Shown piece by piece: positions 1 to 9,179 of a stretch of DNA of 60,636 nucleotides. The notes below the pieces were generated by a model that was not told the origin of the DNA, did not search any database, and saw nothing but the letters and a program-made list of their open reading frames with translations. The DNA comes from Rhizobium sp. R635 (GTDB lineage Bacteria; Pseudomonadota; Alphaproteobacteria; Rhizobiales; Rhizobiaceae): NCBI RefSeq assembly GCF_002211285.1, contig NZ_LOKX01000022.1:1-60636 (forward strand), in the 5' to 3' direction. Both the position numbers and the translations under genes were made by a program. The stretch's first letter is position 1. Every line of letters starts with the position of its first letter.

Positions 1-38
1 TCAAGAATGGCGCGTGACGATGTGTGAGAGGCTGACAT
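1..38 (-). CDS. possible 5' end of a leftward gene running off the window
   Basis: On the minus strand an ATG at 38 opens a frame that stays open to the window edge (12 codons, beginning MSASHTSSRAIL). A GGAG sits about six bases upstream of this ATG. An in-frame ATG at 68 is an alternative start. Too little is visible to name a product. The gene would be divergent from the HD-domain gene at 251, so the roughly 200 bases between them would hold both promoters. A different frame closed by a stop at the window edge is also possible, so this is a weak call. Confidence 0.3.
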   Translation of the reverse strand, partial: MSASHTSSRAIL

Positions 39-250
39 GAACGGCTCCGTCGATTCGAAGCTCCTCATGAATCACACCCGCACCTCTCTGCGCCACAACG
101 AAATGCAAAGCTGAAGCGATTGCCCTGGTTCCGAAGTCACTTCGATTGCGACTCGCACGGCAAGCCGGTACTAGGACCTTTCCCCGGTCCAATAGAAGCA
201 TTCTGCCGGGTATCCATCTTCAGCCGATGTTCCCAACGACAGGTGACGCA

Positions 251-895
251 ATGTTCGCTGCCGAAGTCTTCTCCCCTCATCAAACGCTCGCAGCGGCGCT
301 GGTCCCGCATGCGGCCGAAGGCGACGACGGCTCGCACGACCTCGCCCATATCCTGCGCGTCTTCAAAAACGCCATGCGCATCCATGCAGGAGAAGGCGGC
401 GACGGGCGGATTCTTGCAGCCTCCGTTCTTCTGCACGACTGCGTCGCGGTCGAGAAGAATTCACCGCTGAGGGCAAAGGCGTCTGCGCTGGCAGCGGAGA
501 AGGCATCGGCGATCCTGGCGGAACTCGGCTGGAGCGAGGCGGATATCGAAGCCTCGGCCCATGCCATCACCGCCCACAGCTTCTCGGCCGGAGTGGCGCC
601 CCGGACGCTTGAGGCGAAGATCCTGCAGGATGCCGATCGGCTGGACGCGATCGGCATGGTCGGCGCGGCACGTTGCTTCTATATCGGCGGACGGATGGGA
701 TCGGGGCTCTACGATCCGTTCGACCCCGCGGCGGCGAACCGTCCGCTCGACGACAAGCGTTACGCCATTGACCATTTCCAGACGAAACTGTTCAAACTGG
801 CGGAAGGATTCCAGACCGAGACCGGTCGCAGGCTCGCCGCCGCGCGTGACAAGAGCCTGCGCGATTTCCTCTCGGCCTTCATGGACGAAATTTAG
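251..895 (+). CDS. HD-domain phosphohydrolase
   Basis: A 214-residue protein of the small HD family (YedJ-like). The metal-binding motifs are visible in order: SHDLAH (H29, H33), LLHDC (H62-D63) and LQDADRLDAIG near residue 125. Such proteins hydrolyse phosphate esters or nucleotides, but the substrate cannot be read from the sequence. The ATG at 251 is preferred over an upstream in-frame ATG at 146 because it follows AGGTGA at a good distance and removes a non-conserved, low-complexity extension. It ends nine bases before the MOSC gene, so the two are probably co-transcribed. Confidence 0.85.
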   Translation: MFAAEVFSPHQTLAAALVPHAAEGDDGSHDLAHILRVFKNAMRIHAGEGGDGRILAASVLLHDCVAVEKNSPLRAKASALAAEKASAILAELGWSEADIEASAHAITAHSFSAGVAPRTLEAKILQDADRLDAIGMVGAARCFYIGGRMGSGLYDPFDPAAANRPLDDKRYAIDHFQTKLFKLAEGFQTETGRRLAAARDKSLRDFLSAFMDEI

Positions 896-904
896 GAGAA
901 CGGC

Positions 905-1762
905 ATGCGCGTCAGCGACCTCTTCATCTATCCGCTCAAGAGCGCCCGCGGCATTGCGCTGCCTGCCGCCGATATCGATGCCTTTGGGCTTCCCGGCGAC
1001 CGGCGGGCGATGATTACCGATGCACAGGGCCACTTCATCACCCAGCGCGAGCTGCCGGACCTCGCACGGATCGATGTGCGGCCGGAATCGGGCGCCTTCC
1101 GGCTGCGGATGCAGGGAAAGACTGATATATCCGTGCCGCCGCCGCAGCCAGAAAGCCGCATGGATGTGACCGTGTGGAAATCCACCGTCAGCGCCGCCGT
1201 CGCCGATCCCGAAAGCAACCGGCAACTTTCCGAATGGCTCGGCCGTGAGGTGCAACTGGTGTTCTTCGACGGGCACGCACGGCGGATGGCGAATGCCGAA
1301 TGGGCCGGCGAAGGCACGCCCGTCAGCTTCACCGATGGCTATCAGATCCTGGTGACGACGACCGGCTCGCTGAAGGCTTTGAACGCCGATCTCGCCGCCC
1401 ATCGCGAAGGCAGCGTCGGCATGGACAGGTTTCGTCCAAATATCGTCATCGATATCGACGAGGCCTGGCCGGAGGACCGCTGGGCGGCCATCGAGATCGC
1501 CGGCATCCGCTTCGATCTCGTCAAACCCTGCTCGCGCTGCATCATGACGACGCAGGACCAGCTGACCGGCTCGCGCGACGTATCCAACCCGATGCCTGCC
1601 ATGGGCCGCATCCGCATGTCGGCCGATCGGCGTGTCCCCGGCCCGCTCTTCGGCTGGAACACCACGCCGCGCGGCAGCGGCAGAATCTCGATTGGTGACG
1701 AAGTGACGATCATCGAGGCACGGCCGGAGGGCTGGGCGATGAAGGTCCGCGCACGGGGGTAG
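905..1762 (+). CDS. MOSC-domain protein (YcbX-like)
   Basis: A 285-residue protein with an N-terminal MOSC beta-barrel (starts MRVSDLFIYPLKSARG, typical of the family) and a C-terminal MOSC domain. The KPCSRC motif places cysteines at about 209 and 212; the first corresponds to the conserved MOSC cysteine thought to bind molybdenum cofactor sulfur. E. coli YcbX with this architecture reduces N-hydroxylated bases using a molybdenum cofactor; a similar role here is inference. An AGGAGA precedes the ATG. It follows the HD gene by nine bases and converges with the aldo/keto reductase gene. Confidence 0.88.
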   Translation: MRVSDLFIYPLKSARGIALPAADIDAFGLPGDRRAMITDAQGHFITQRELPDLARIDVRPESGAFRLRMQGKTDISVPPPQPESRMDVTVWKSTVSAAVADPESNRQLSEWLGREVQLVFFDGHARRMANAEWAGEGTPVSFTDGYQILVTTTGSLKALNADLAAHREGSVGMDRFRPNIVIDIDEAWPEDRWAAIEIAGIRFDLVKPCSRCIMTTQDQLTGSRDVSNPMPAMGRIRMSADRRVPGPLFGWNTTPRGSGRISIGDEVTIIEARPEGWAMKVRARG

Positions 1763-1813
1763 GCCGAATTACGGAAGGGCTGTTTGAACAGCGCCTCATC
1801 CTTATACTCGCAA

Positions 1814-1858
1814 CACGCTCCCTCATTCCGGTGCCTGTCACAGGAATGAGGGAGCGTG
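1814..1858. terminator. perfect 16-bp inverted repeat between convergent genes
   Basis: Arms at 1814-1829 and 1843-1858 are exact reverse complements (CACGCTCCCTCATTCC on the left), with a 13-base loop. It lies between the ends of the MOSC gene (+) and the aldo/keto reductase gene (-). Position and stem strength suggest a bidirectional transcription end, but neither side has a T-run, so a classical Rho-independent terminator is not shown. Confidence 0.5.
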
Positions 1859-1877
1859 GGGAGAAGTTCGCCGTCTC

Positions 1878-2873
1878 TCACGCGCGCGCGAGTGCGGCGT
1901 CGATAGCCGCCATGACGTCAGCCGGCAGCGGTCCCTTTTCCAGCGCGCCGGCATTTTCCTCGACCTGGGCGACAGTACGGAAACCGGGAATGGGAAGGGT
2001 GCGCGGCGAGCGCGCCCAGAGCCAGGCAAGCGCCCCCTGCGTCAGCGAGCGGCCGCCCGATGTCAGGAGATCGCGCACGGCATCGAGCCGCGCGGCGAAT
2101 TCCGGGGCCATACGTCCGTCCTTGAAATAGACCATCCAATCGAGGGCGGCGCCGCGTACATCCTTGGCGCCCACAGCCTTGTCGGCGGTGAATTTTCCGG
2201 TCAGCAGCCCCATGGCCAGCGGGCCGCGATTGATGGAGATGAGGTTCTCTTTCTCGATCACCCCGATCATTTCCGGCACCGGCTCGAAGACGTTCATCGT
2301 ATGCTGAACCGAAACATAGCCTTGGCGGCCAACATGGCGGCCGGCGCGATCCGGATAATCGGTGCTCCAGCCGAACGCATCGATCTTGCCCTCGGCGCGC
2401 AGCGCTTCTAGCACGTCGAAGACGGCATCCGACTGTTCCAGCGGAAAGTCGTTGAGGTGGAACTGCAGGAGGTCGAGGCGGTCGCGCCTGAGACGGCGCA
2501 GCGAGGTCTCGACCGAGCGGCGAATGAAGGCCTCATCGGCAAAGGCGCCCGTTGCCTGCTTCGTTTCGGGGTCGGTGGCGAAACCGAACTTGGTGGCGAC
2601 GACGATATCCCCGCGATTGCCGATCGCCCGGCCGAGCACCTCTTCCGAATGGCCGGCGCCGTAGTTCGAGGCCGTATCGAAGAAGCGGATGCCGAGTTCG
2701 ATGGCGCGGCCGATCGCAGCAGCCGATTCATCGTCGTCGACCTCTCCCCAGCCGAGCGGCGTATCGCCGGCGTAGAAGGGGCCGCCGATCGCCCAGCATC
2801 CCATGCCGAGGCGCGGAATTTCGCGGCCGTTCCAGAGCGTGATCGTCGTCGATGGTTGGGGCTTGGTCAGCAT
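1878..2873 (-). CDS. aldo/keto reductase
   Basis: A 331-residue TIM-barrel oxidoreductase of the aldo/keto reductase superfamily (YccK / D-threo-aldose dehydrogenase-like subgroup), NAD(P)H dependent. The catalytic tetrad is visible: D66 in FFDTASNYG, Y71, K95 in VVATKFGF and H139 in LLQFHLND. The start at 2873 (MLTKPQ) is chosen because AAGGAGG precedes it closely; the frame extends 11 codons further upstream without a ribosome site. It appears monocistronic and its substrate is not identifiable. Confidence 0.88.
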   Translation of the reverse strand: MLTKPQPSTTITLWNGREIPRLGMGCWAIGGPFYAGDTPLGWGEVDDDESAAAIGRAIELGIRFFDTASNYGAGHSEEVLGRAIGNRGDIVVATKFGFATDPETKQATGAFADEAFIRRSVETSLRRLRRDRLDLLQFHLNDFPLEQSDAVFDVLEALRAEGKIDAFGWSTDYPDRAGRHVGRQGYVSVQHTMNVFEPVPEMIGVIEKENLISINRGPLAMGLLTGKFTADKAVGAKDVRGAALDWMVYFKDGRMAPEFAARLDAVRDLLTSGGRSLTQGALAWLWARSPRTLPIPGFRTVAQVEENAGALEKGPLPADVMAAIDAALARA

Positions 2874-2972
2874 GAGATCCTCCTTGGCTGGCTGTCCCCA
2901 AGACATAGGAAGCGCTTATGAGCCGGTAAACCGCCAATTCCGGAGGATGATTTGCAGCAGTAAAAAACGCCG

Positions 2973-3743
2973 TCAGGCCGAAATGCCGTTCGGGCCGGAC
3001 CGTGTTCCCAAGGCCGGATCAAGCGCCTTGAGCGCGGCCTGGACGAAGCCGTCGCGGGCTGCCCCGGCCTCGATGCCGCGCGGCTCGTAGACGTGGCGGT
3101 GCAAAAAGAACCCCGTCAGCCGGAATGCAGCGGCAAGACTGTCGAAATCGGCCGCATGGCTGCCTTCGCTTCCGAGGAATGGCGGCAGGAGAAGCATCTT
3201 GTCGGCCCACGGCGCTCCGGCGCTGCGGCTGACGGCGCGACCGGACTTCGGCGAGACATAGGCAAGGTCGGAACGGGCGCCGGTTGCGGCGCATTCGGCT
3301 AGATCGAGGCCGAAGCCGAGATCGTTCAGCACCGCGAGCTCGAAACGCACGAAGAGTTCGCCGGCATCGGCCGGATTGTGAAGGTGATCGAGGATCACCT
3401 CCAGCGCATCGAAGAGATGCGGATGCGGGTCGCGCTCCGGCAGAAGCCGCAGCAATGCGCCCATCGCCTGGACGCCGTAGACGGCAGTCGCCGTTTCCAT
3501 CAGGCGGGCGGCACGCAACGTCACCGGCTCGACCCGGAATTCACCGAGATGCTCGTCGAGCCTGGCACGCCAGATGACCTCCACCGCATTGCCCGGCTGC
3601 AGTACCGGCTGCATGGCGCGCGAGCGGCCGGAACGCACCATGCCGAGATGGCGGCCGCGATCACGCGTCATCACCTCGGCGATGACGCTCGTCTCGCCAT
3701 GGCGCTTGACGCCGAGAATGATCGCCTGGTCCTGCCATTGCAT
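2973..3743 (-). CDS. recO: DNA repair protein RecO
   Basis: A 256-residue RecO: N-terminal OB fold (starts [17 protein letters not shown], typical of alphaproteobacterial RecO), then the alpha-helical C-terminal domain. RecO works in the RecFOR pathway, loading RecA onto SSB-coated gaps and annealing single strands. The family zinc-finger cysteines are mostly absent, as is usual in alphaproteobacteria. In many rhizobia recO directly follows era; here two regulatory genes lie between them, so recO probably has its own promoter. Confidence 0.93.
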   Translation of the reverse strand: MQWQDQAIILGVKRHGETSVIAEVMTRDRGRHLGMVRSGRSRAMQPVLQPGNAVEVIWRARLDEHLGEFRVEPVTLRAARLMETATAVYGVQAMGALLRLLPERDPHPHLFDALEVILDHLHNPADAGELFVRFELAVLNDLGFGLDLAECAATGARSDLAYVSPKSGRAVSRSAGAPWADKMLLLPPFLGSEGSHAADFDSLAAAFRLTGFFLHRHVYEPRGIEAGAARDGFVQAALKALDPALGTRSGPNGISA

Positions 3744-3830
3744 CGAAAGAAGCCTCTACGGATGACGAATCCATCCTAATGCAAGGGCCGGCTTATGTCA
3801 TGAAAGGCTTCACGCGGCGGCCGGGCCGCG

Positions 3831-4193
3831 TCAGGCTGCGGCCGGGAATAGTCTCTGCAGGAATTCCCGCATCGCCTTTTCGTCGAAAGGTTTTACCAGC
3901 AGCGGGATATGCTGCAGGTCGGGCGGGAAATCGCGCGGATCGGAATAGCCGCTGACGAAGCCGAAAGCGATGCCGACATCGAGGAGATGACGGGCAAAGC
4001 CGAAACTCATGCCCTCGCCGAGATTGACGTCGAGAAGAGCAAAATCATATCTCTGCGCAGCGATCGCGGCCTTCGCCTCTTCCAGACTGCCGACGATATC
4101 GATGCTCTGGACACCGGCCAGGCGCAGAATATCTTCGGCCTCCATCGCGATGATCAGACTGTCTTCAAGAACCAGAACACGGATTGCGCTCAT
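3831..4193 (-). CDS. single-domain response regulator receiver protein
   Basis: A 120-residue stand-alone receiver domain: acidic pair in VLVLEDS near residue 10, phosphoacceptor Asp in FALLDVNLGEG, conserved Lys in LLVKPFDE. There is no output domain, so it would act by protein-protein contact, like the single-domain receivers of rhizobial stress-signalling and phosphorelay systems. The start at 4193 (MSAIRVLVLED) is preferred to the upstream in-frame ATG at 4304, which adds 37 residues unlike a receiver. No histidine kinase is adjacent. It sits between recO and a Crp/Fnr gene, all leftward. Confidence 0.88.
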   Translation of the reverse strand: MSAIRVLVLEDSLIIAMEAEDILRLAGVQSIDIVGSLEEAKAAIAAQRYDFALLDVNLGEGMSFGFARHLLDVGIAFGFVSGYSDPRDFPPDLQHIPLLVKPFDEKAMREFLQRLFPAAA

Positions 4194-4409
4194 GATTCCA
4201 TGCCCTCTTCGGGCCGCCCCAGCCGTTTCGCCAACATCATTGCCCTCCGGTGCCCCGCATGGCACGCTATCGGTGAATTCCGTCACCATGTCAGAATAAA
4301 ACATTTTTCCGCCCCGCCGATAAGAATCAATCGGAGGATAAGATGACGACCGACCTTATTTTCCCAACTGCTAATCCGCATTTAAAAAAGACATGACCCA
4401 ACCAATTGG

Positions 4410-5162
4410 CTAGATGAAGGGCCGCTTGCCTTCTCCGAGCCCTTCCCAGCCGGAGATCACCTTCAATTCCTCACCGTTCAGCACCTCGCAGCCGCGTTCC
4501 TGCCAGCGGATCAAGCCACGTTCATTGAGCTTTTTCAACGTTTTGTTGGTGTGGACGATGGAAAGACCCAGCGTGTCGGCAATGTGCTGCTGGGTGATAG
4601 GGATGAATTTGCGGCCATTGAACAGCTCGAGTTGCCTGCCACGCTCGAAGAGAAAAGCGATCAGGTAGGCCGCTCTTTCCAGCGCCGTGCGGCGGCCGAT
4701 ACTCAGGAGATGCTCGTCCAGGATTCGCTCCTCGCGCGCCGCGATCCAGGTGATGTCGAAGGCGAGCGATGGATGTTTATTGTAGAGCGTCATCAGCCTG
4801 TCACGCTCGAAAACACACAGCGAAACGGGGGAAAGCGCCTCGACGGAATGCTGCATTTCACCAACGATCGTGCCCTGCAGGCCGATCAGGTCGCCCGGCA
4901 TGATATAGTTCAGGATCTGCCGCCGCCCGTCCTCGAGCATCTTGTAGCGGAAGCCCCAGCCGGCAAGCACGGTAAAGAGATGAGCGCTGTGTGCGCCTTC
5001 AACGAGGATGGTGGAACCGGCATCGACGGCAAGCTCGCCTCTCTTGAACCGTGCGACGAATTCCAACTCCTCGCGGGTGAATTCCCTGAAATGCGGCAGG
5101 GGCCGCAAGGGACATAGCTCGCAAGGGGTCTTGAAAGAATGAATGCGTCTCGACGTTGTCAT
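4410..5162 (-). CDS. Crp/Fnr family transcriptional regulator
   Basis: A 250-residue regulator: N-terminal cyclic-nucleotide-binding-like beta barrel (about 25-145), dimerisation helix, C-terminal winged HTH of the Crp type (ITQQHIADTLGLSIVHTNKTLKKLNERGLI). Near the N-terminus PCELCPLRPLPHF carries a CxxC pair, seen in several alphaproteobacterial Fnr-like proteins, but the full cysteine set for an oxygen-sensing 4Fe-4S cluster is not evident, so the signal is unknown. The start at 5162 (MTTSRR) lies after GGGCAGG; an in-frame ATG at 5180 is possible. It is leftward between era and the receiver gene. Confidence 0.87.
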   Translation of the reverse strand: MTTSRRIHSFKTPCELCPLRPLPHFREFTREELEFVARFKRGELAVDAGSTILVEGAHSAHLFTVLAGWGFRYKMLEDGRRQILNYIMPGDLIGLQGTIVGEMQHSVEALSPVSLCVFERDRLMTLYNKHPSLAFDITWIAAREERILDEHLLSIGRRTALERAAYLIAFLFERGRQLELFNGRKFIPITQQHIADTLGLSIVHTNKTLKKLNERGLIRWQERGCEVLNGEELKVISGWEGLGEGKRPFI

Positions 5163-5311
5163 GCCTGCCCTTGCGATCACGCAAACCGGCGGCCCATCAT
5201 CGGCGCGCCGTCGAGCAAGGAATGCACAAAGGCTGGATTCGTTCCGGAACGAGCCGGATTTTTTCTACGGAAACAAGGGACTGGCGTCCACCCGATGAAA
5301 TCCTTGCCAGT

Positions 5312-6253
5312 CTATTTCGGGAAATCGAGACCCATCTCGCGGAACCGCTCGGGGTCATCACCCCAATTTTCGCGAACCTTGACGAACAGGAAGAGATGGA
5401 CGGTCTGCTCGAGGATCTCAGACAATTCCTTGCGGGAGGCCGTCGAGATCGCCTTGATGGTTTCGCCGCCCTTGCCGAGCGCGATCTTCTTCTGGCTGTC
5501 GCGCTCGACATAGATCACCTGCTCGATTCGCACCGAGCCGTCCTTGCGCTCTTCCCACTTCTCCGTTTCGACATGCGAGGAGTAAGGAAGCTCCTGGTGC
5601 AGGCGGAGAAACAGCTTTTCGCGGGTAATTTCGGCGGCGAGCTGGCGCATCGGAAGGTCGGAGATCTGGTCTTCCGGATAGTACCAAGGCCCCTCGGGAA
5701 GCGTGTTCGCCAGATAATCCATGACGTCGTCGCAGCCGGAGCCGTTTTCGGCTGATATCATGAAGGTGCGTTCGAAGGCGATCTTCTCGTTGGCGGCAGC
5801 GGCCAGCGCCAGCAAGTCCTCGCGGTTGACGCGGTCGATCTTGTTGAGCACCAGGATCTTCGGCTGCTGGACTTCCTTGAGACCTTCGAGGATGGCCTCG
5901 GCATCGCCGCGCAAACCGCGCTCGCTGTCGATCAGCAGCATGATCAGATCGGCATCCTTGGCCCCGCCCCAGGCAGAAGTCACCATAGCACGATCGAGCC
6001 TGCGGCGCGGCTTGAAGATGCCGGGCGTATCCATGAAGACGATCTGGGCATTGTCGTGGATCGCAATGCCGCGGACGATCGCACGCGTCGTCTGAACCTT
6101 GTGACTGACGATCGAGACCTTGGCGCCGACGAGGCGATTGACCAGCGTCGACTTGCCGGCATTGGTCGGCCCGATCAACGCGACGAAGCCCGAATGCGTC
6201 GGGCCATTGGCTTCTACGGCAGCTTCGGCCGCGATATCTTCTTCTTGTGTCAT
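5312..6253 (-). CDS. era: GTPase Era
   Basis: A 313-residue Era GTPase: G1 P-loop GPTNAGKST (28-36), DTPG in G3, NKID in G4, SAENGSG in G5, and a C-terminal KH domain with GKGGETIKAI. Era binds the 3' end of 16S rRNA and helps mature the 30S subunit. The start MTQEED at 6253 lies seven bases after the rnc stop; an upstream in-frame ATG inside rnc would add a non-conserved, Arg-rich tail. It is the last clear member of the acpS-lepB-rnc-era run. Confidence 0.96.
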   Translation of the reverse strand: MTQEEDIAAEAAVEANGPTHSGFVALIGPTNAGKSTLVNRLVGAKVSIVSHKVQTTRAIVRGIAIHDNAQIVFMDTPGIFKPRRRLDRAMVTSAWGGAKDADLIMLLIDSERGLRGDAEAILEGLKEVQQPKILVLNKIDRVNREDLLALAAAANEKIAFERTFMISAENGSGCDDVMDYLANTLPEGPWYYPEDQISDLPMRQLAAEITREKLFLRLHQELPYSSHVETEKWEERKDGSVRIEQVIYVERDSQKKIALGKGGETIKAISTASRKELSEILEQTVHLFLFVKVRENWGDDPERFREMGLDFPK

Positions 6254-6260
6254 TGTCCCG

Positions 6261-6980
6261 TCAGTTTCCGGCAGGCGATTGCTGCCAAATGCCTTCACGC
6301 TCGAGCATCTTCGTCGCCGCGACCTGTTCGGCGGCACGCTTCGACCGCTCTACGCCGGTTTCGGGCTTTATGCCAGCCACTTCCACCGTCACCTTGAAGC
6401 GTGGATCATGATCCGGCCCGCTGCGTTCATCAACCCGGTAGATGGGCGTGACGCCGAATTTCGCGTGCGACCATTCCTGCAGCTCGGTCTTGGCGTCGCG
6501 CTTGGCGCCATCGGCCCTGACCGCCCTGCCCTGCCAGTAGCGCAGGATGAAGCGGCGGGCGACTTCGAGGCCGCCGTCGAGATAGATCGCGGCGATCAGG
6601 CTTTCGACGACGTCGGCGCGCACGTTCATCATGCGCTTGCCGGTCAATTTCTTCACGTCGGCGCCGGTGCGGATATAGAGGTGAAGATTGAGCTCGTCGG
6701 CGACCGCGGCACAGGTTTCGGCGCTGACGAGCTGGTTGAGGCGAACCGAGAGCTCGCCTTCCCCCGCCGTTCCGAAGGTGCGGAACAAAAGCTCGGCGAT
6801 GCAGAGCCCGAGCACCCTGTCGCCGAGGAATTCCAGCCGTTCGTAATTGCTGCCCTTTTCCGTGCGGGCGCTGGCATGGGTCAGCGCGCGGTCCAGGCGC
6901 TCCTTTTCGGCGAAGTCGTGACCGATCAGGGCTTCGAGCTTAGCGCGGTCGGCAGCAGAAAGCGTCTGCGCCTTACTCAT
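6261..6980 (-). CDS. rnc: ribonuclease III
   Basis: A 239-residue RNase III that cleaves double-stranded RNA in rRNA processing and mRNA turnover. The signature NYERLEFLGDRVL is at 45-57 with metal ligands E50 and D54; a second acidic site is in DVVESLIAAIYLDGG; the C-terminal dsRNA-binding domain runs from about 155 to the end. The start overlaps the end of lepB by four bases and the stop is seven bases before era, which indicates translational coupling. Confidence 0.96.
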   Translation of the reverse strand: MSKAQTLSAADRAKLEALIGHDFAEKERLDRALTHASARTEKGSNYERLEFLGDRVLGLCIAELLFRTFGTAGEGELSVRLNQLVSAETCAAVADELNLHLYIRTGADVKKLTGKRMMNVRADVVESLIAAIYLDGGLEVARRFILRYWQGRAVRADGAKRDAKTELQEWSHAKFGVTPIYRVDERSGPDHDPRFKVTVEVAGIKPETGVERSKRAAEQVAATKMLEREGIWQQSPAGN

Positions 6981-7720
6981 TCAACGACCTTGAAGAGGCG
7001 ATCCCAGCGCATGTTCGTCGGCCACTTCCAGATTTCGCGGAAGGAGGTGTCGTTGCCGAGCGAGAAGAAGATGACGCTGGCGCGGCCGACGAGGTTTTCC
7101 GCAGGAACGAAGCCGACGTCGAAGCGGCTGTCGAGCGAGTTGTCGCGGTTGTCGCCCATCATGAAATAATGGCCTTCCGGCACGATGAATTCGCGGGTGT
7201 TATCGCCGCGCGACACCGGGGACTGGTCGAGCGTGTCATAGGTCTTGCCGTTGTCGAGCGTTTCGCGGAAGACCGGCACGTCCTCGCCCGGATCGAGCTT
7301 GTAATCGGAGGTGAAGCTGCCGTCCGCCACCTTCGGGACCGGCTTGCCGTTGACGTAGAGAACGCCGTCCGTGACCTGAATATGGTCGCCCGGCAGGCCG
7401 ATGCAGCGCTTGATGTAGTCGATCTCGGGGTTCGGCGGGAAACGGAAGACGACGATATCGCCGCGCTTCGGATCGGAGCCGAACAGGCGGCCGCTGAAAA
7501 TGTCGGGCGAGAAGGGCAGCGAATATTTCGAATAGCCGTAAGCGAACTTATTGACGAAGATGTAGTCGCCGACGAGCAGCGTCGGCATCATCGAACCGGA
7601 CGGGATCGTAAAGGGCTGGAACAGCACAGTTCGGATCACCATCGCCAAAATCAGCGCCTGAATGATGACTTTGATATTTTCCCAGAGGGCGTTCGGCTTG
7701 GTATCGACTTTTTCGGACAC
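6977..7720 (-). CDS. lepB: signal peptidase I
   Basis: A 247-residue type I signal peptidase anchored in the inner membrane by one N-terminal segment (about 17-36), with the catalytic domain in the periplasm. The nucleophile is S43 in PSGSMMPT and the general base is K104 in DYIKRCIGLPGD; box E (MGDNRDNSLDSR) is intact. It removes signal peptides from Sec- and Tat-exported proteins. Its stop overlaps the rnc start by four bases. About 114 bases separate it from acpS upstream. Confidence 0.96.
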   Translation of the reverse strand: MSEKVDTKPNALWENIKVIIQALILAMVIRTVLFQPFTIPSGSMMPTLLVGDYIFVNKFAYGYSKYSLPFSPDIFSGRLFGSDPKRGDIVVFRFPPNPEIDYIKRCIGLPGDHIQVTDGVLYVNGKPVPKVADGSFTSDYKLDPGEDVPVFRETLDNGKTYDTLDQSPVSRGDNTREFIVPEGHYFMMGDNRDNSLDSRFDVGFVPAENLVGRASVIFFSLGNDTSFREIWKWPTNMRWDRLFKVVE

Positions 7721-7834
7721 GCAGTCTTATTCCTTCAAGACGCCGCGGAGGCGCAATTCTTTCTGTCGTTCTCTCTAGCGGCTTCGGCCGGTTGCGGCAA
7801 TGGCGACAACATCAAAAGCGACGAGACGTCGCGA

Positions 7835-8239
7835 TCAGAGGCTCTCGGGCAATGCCTCGATAATCACGAAGGCCTGCGCCAAGGGATAATCATCCGTTAT
7901 TGTCAAATGAATGGCGGGTCGGTGGCCCGCCGGCAGCATCGATTCCAGGACGACGGCGGCAGCACCTGACAGCACCATGGTCGGCTTGCCGCTCGGCAGA
8001 TTGACGACGCCCATATCCTTCCAGAAAATGCCCTGCGCGATCCCGGTGCCGAGCGCCTTTGAGCACGCCTCCTTGGCGGCGAAACGCTTCGCGTAGGATG
8101 CGGCACGGTTTGCGCGCCGATCCGAACGGGCGCGCTCGACCTCGGTGAAGCAGCGGTGGGTGAAGCGCTCGCCGAAACGCTCGATGGATTTTTCGACACG
8201 ACGGATGTCGATGAGATCGCTGCCAATGCCGATGATCAT
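7835..8239 (-). CDS. acpS: holo-[acyl-carrier-protein] synthase
   Basis: A 134-residue AcpS that transfers 4'-phosphopantetheine from CoA to the acyl carrier protein. Motifs are [13 protein letters not shown] at the N-terminus (D8 binds Mg) and [13 protein letters not shown] near residue 60. The start MIIGIG at 8239 is the family start; the frame extends 24 codons upstream without conservation. It is the first housekeeping gene of the acpS-lepB-rnc-era run and follows the DUF2062 gene in the same direction. Confidence 0.95.
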   Translation of the reverse strand: MIIGIGSDLIDIRRVEKSIERFGERFTHRCFTEVERARSDRRANRAASYAKRFAAKEACSKALGTGIAQGIFWKDMGVVNLPSGKPTMVLSGAAAVVLESMLPAGHRPAIHLTITDDYPLAQAFVIIEALPESL

Positions 8240-8276
8240 GCGGAGCCTTCCGTGATTTAAGAATTCTGCATCGGCT

Positions 8277-8867
8277 TCATACGCTCGGCATGTCGCCGGC
8301 CGGACCGGCAAAACGCAGGCGCGCCCGCTCCATCAACCGCATGCGGCGGCGCGTCTGAAAACCCTTCACGGTGTAGAATGTCAGCGCATAGAGCGCAACT
8401 GCCGTCACCGCCGCCGGCGGGATGGCGCCGATCAGCATCGGCTCCAGCACCGGCTTCCAAAGCTCTGAAAAGTTCAGCTTGTGAAAGAGGGCGGCGAGAT
8501 CCACCGCCTGGCCGGCCAGATGATCTTCGCGGCTCAACAGCAGATGGCCGATTTCCCAGGTGATACCCCAGATGAAGGGATAGGTCAGCGGATTGCCGAA
8601 AGCCGCGCAACCGAGCGCGGCAGCCACCATATTGCCCGAGAGGAAATAGGTGATGACGAAGGCCATGATGAAATGCACGCCGATAAAGGGCGTCCACGAG
8701 ACGAACACACCCGCAGCGACCCCGGCCGCAACCGCATGCGGCGAAGCGCTCAGACGCAGGATGCGCATTGTCAGATAACGGATCGGGCGAAGGAAACCTT
8801 TACGGGGCCACAAAAGCTCCCGCATCTTTTCCTTGAATCCCGCAGGCTTGCGACGGCGAAACAACAT
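8277..8867 (-). CDS. DUF2062 membrane protein
   Basis: A 196-residue DUF2062 protein. A basic N-terminus ([25 protein letters not shown]) is followed by three or four hydrophobic segments; the conserved stretch [22 protein letters not shown] and the motif [11 protein letters not shown] are typical. Function is unknown; it is an inner-membrane protein often found beside acpS or rel in rhizobia. It ends 37 bases before the acpS start, so the two are likely co-transcribed. Confidence 0.85.
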   Translation of the reverse strand: MLFRRRKPAGFKEKMRELLWPRKGFLRPIRYLTMRILRLSASPHAVAAGVAAGVFVSWTPFIGVHFIMAFVITYFLSGNMVAAALGCAAFGNPLTYPFIWGITWEIGHLLLSREDHLAGQAVDLAALFHKLNFSELWKPVLEPMLIGAIPPAAVTAVALYALTFYTVKGFQTRRRMRLMERARLRFAGPAGDMPSV

Positions 8868-9029
8868 GGCCGGTATTTAGTGCAGCGCACGCGGCCATGA
8901 CAAGAGCGGCAAATGATACCAGCCGAAAAACAGGCCGCCTCTCCTCGCCGTATCGAGAAGGCTCTTCATGCCGAGGGGCGTCCGTTACGCATAACGTCCC
9001 TCACTTCAGTTCAAGTATAAAGCTCAGTA

Positions 9030-9179
9030 TCAACGGCTGCGGAACAGACCGCGGTCGACCTGGCGCTGACGAAACTCGAGATCGATACGATCGAACGAGC
9101 CGTTGAGGTAAGCCATTTCACGTTCCTGCGTGGTCGGAGCGCGAAGGGCGCGGGCGATTTTCCTGATAGGATCAAACAT
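9030..9179 (-). CDS. DUF3563 miniprotein
   Basis: A 49-residue frame starting MFDPIRKIARALRAPTTQER and ending RQVDRGLFRSR. The pattern (short amphipathic basic N-terminus, APTTQEREMAYLNGS, then RQ..DRGLFR) matches DUF3563, a family of about 50 residues common in Rhizobiales with no assigned function. The gene is too short for most ORF callers. The ribosome site is weak (GATGAGACA upstream). It stands alone between rel and the DUF2062 gene, with 160-190 bases of non-coding DNA on each side. Confidence 0.8.
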   Translation of the reverse strand: MFDPIRKIARALRAPTTQEREMAYLNGSFDRIDLEFRQRQVDRGLFRSR

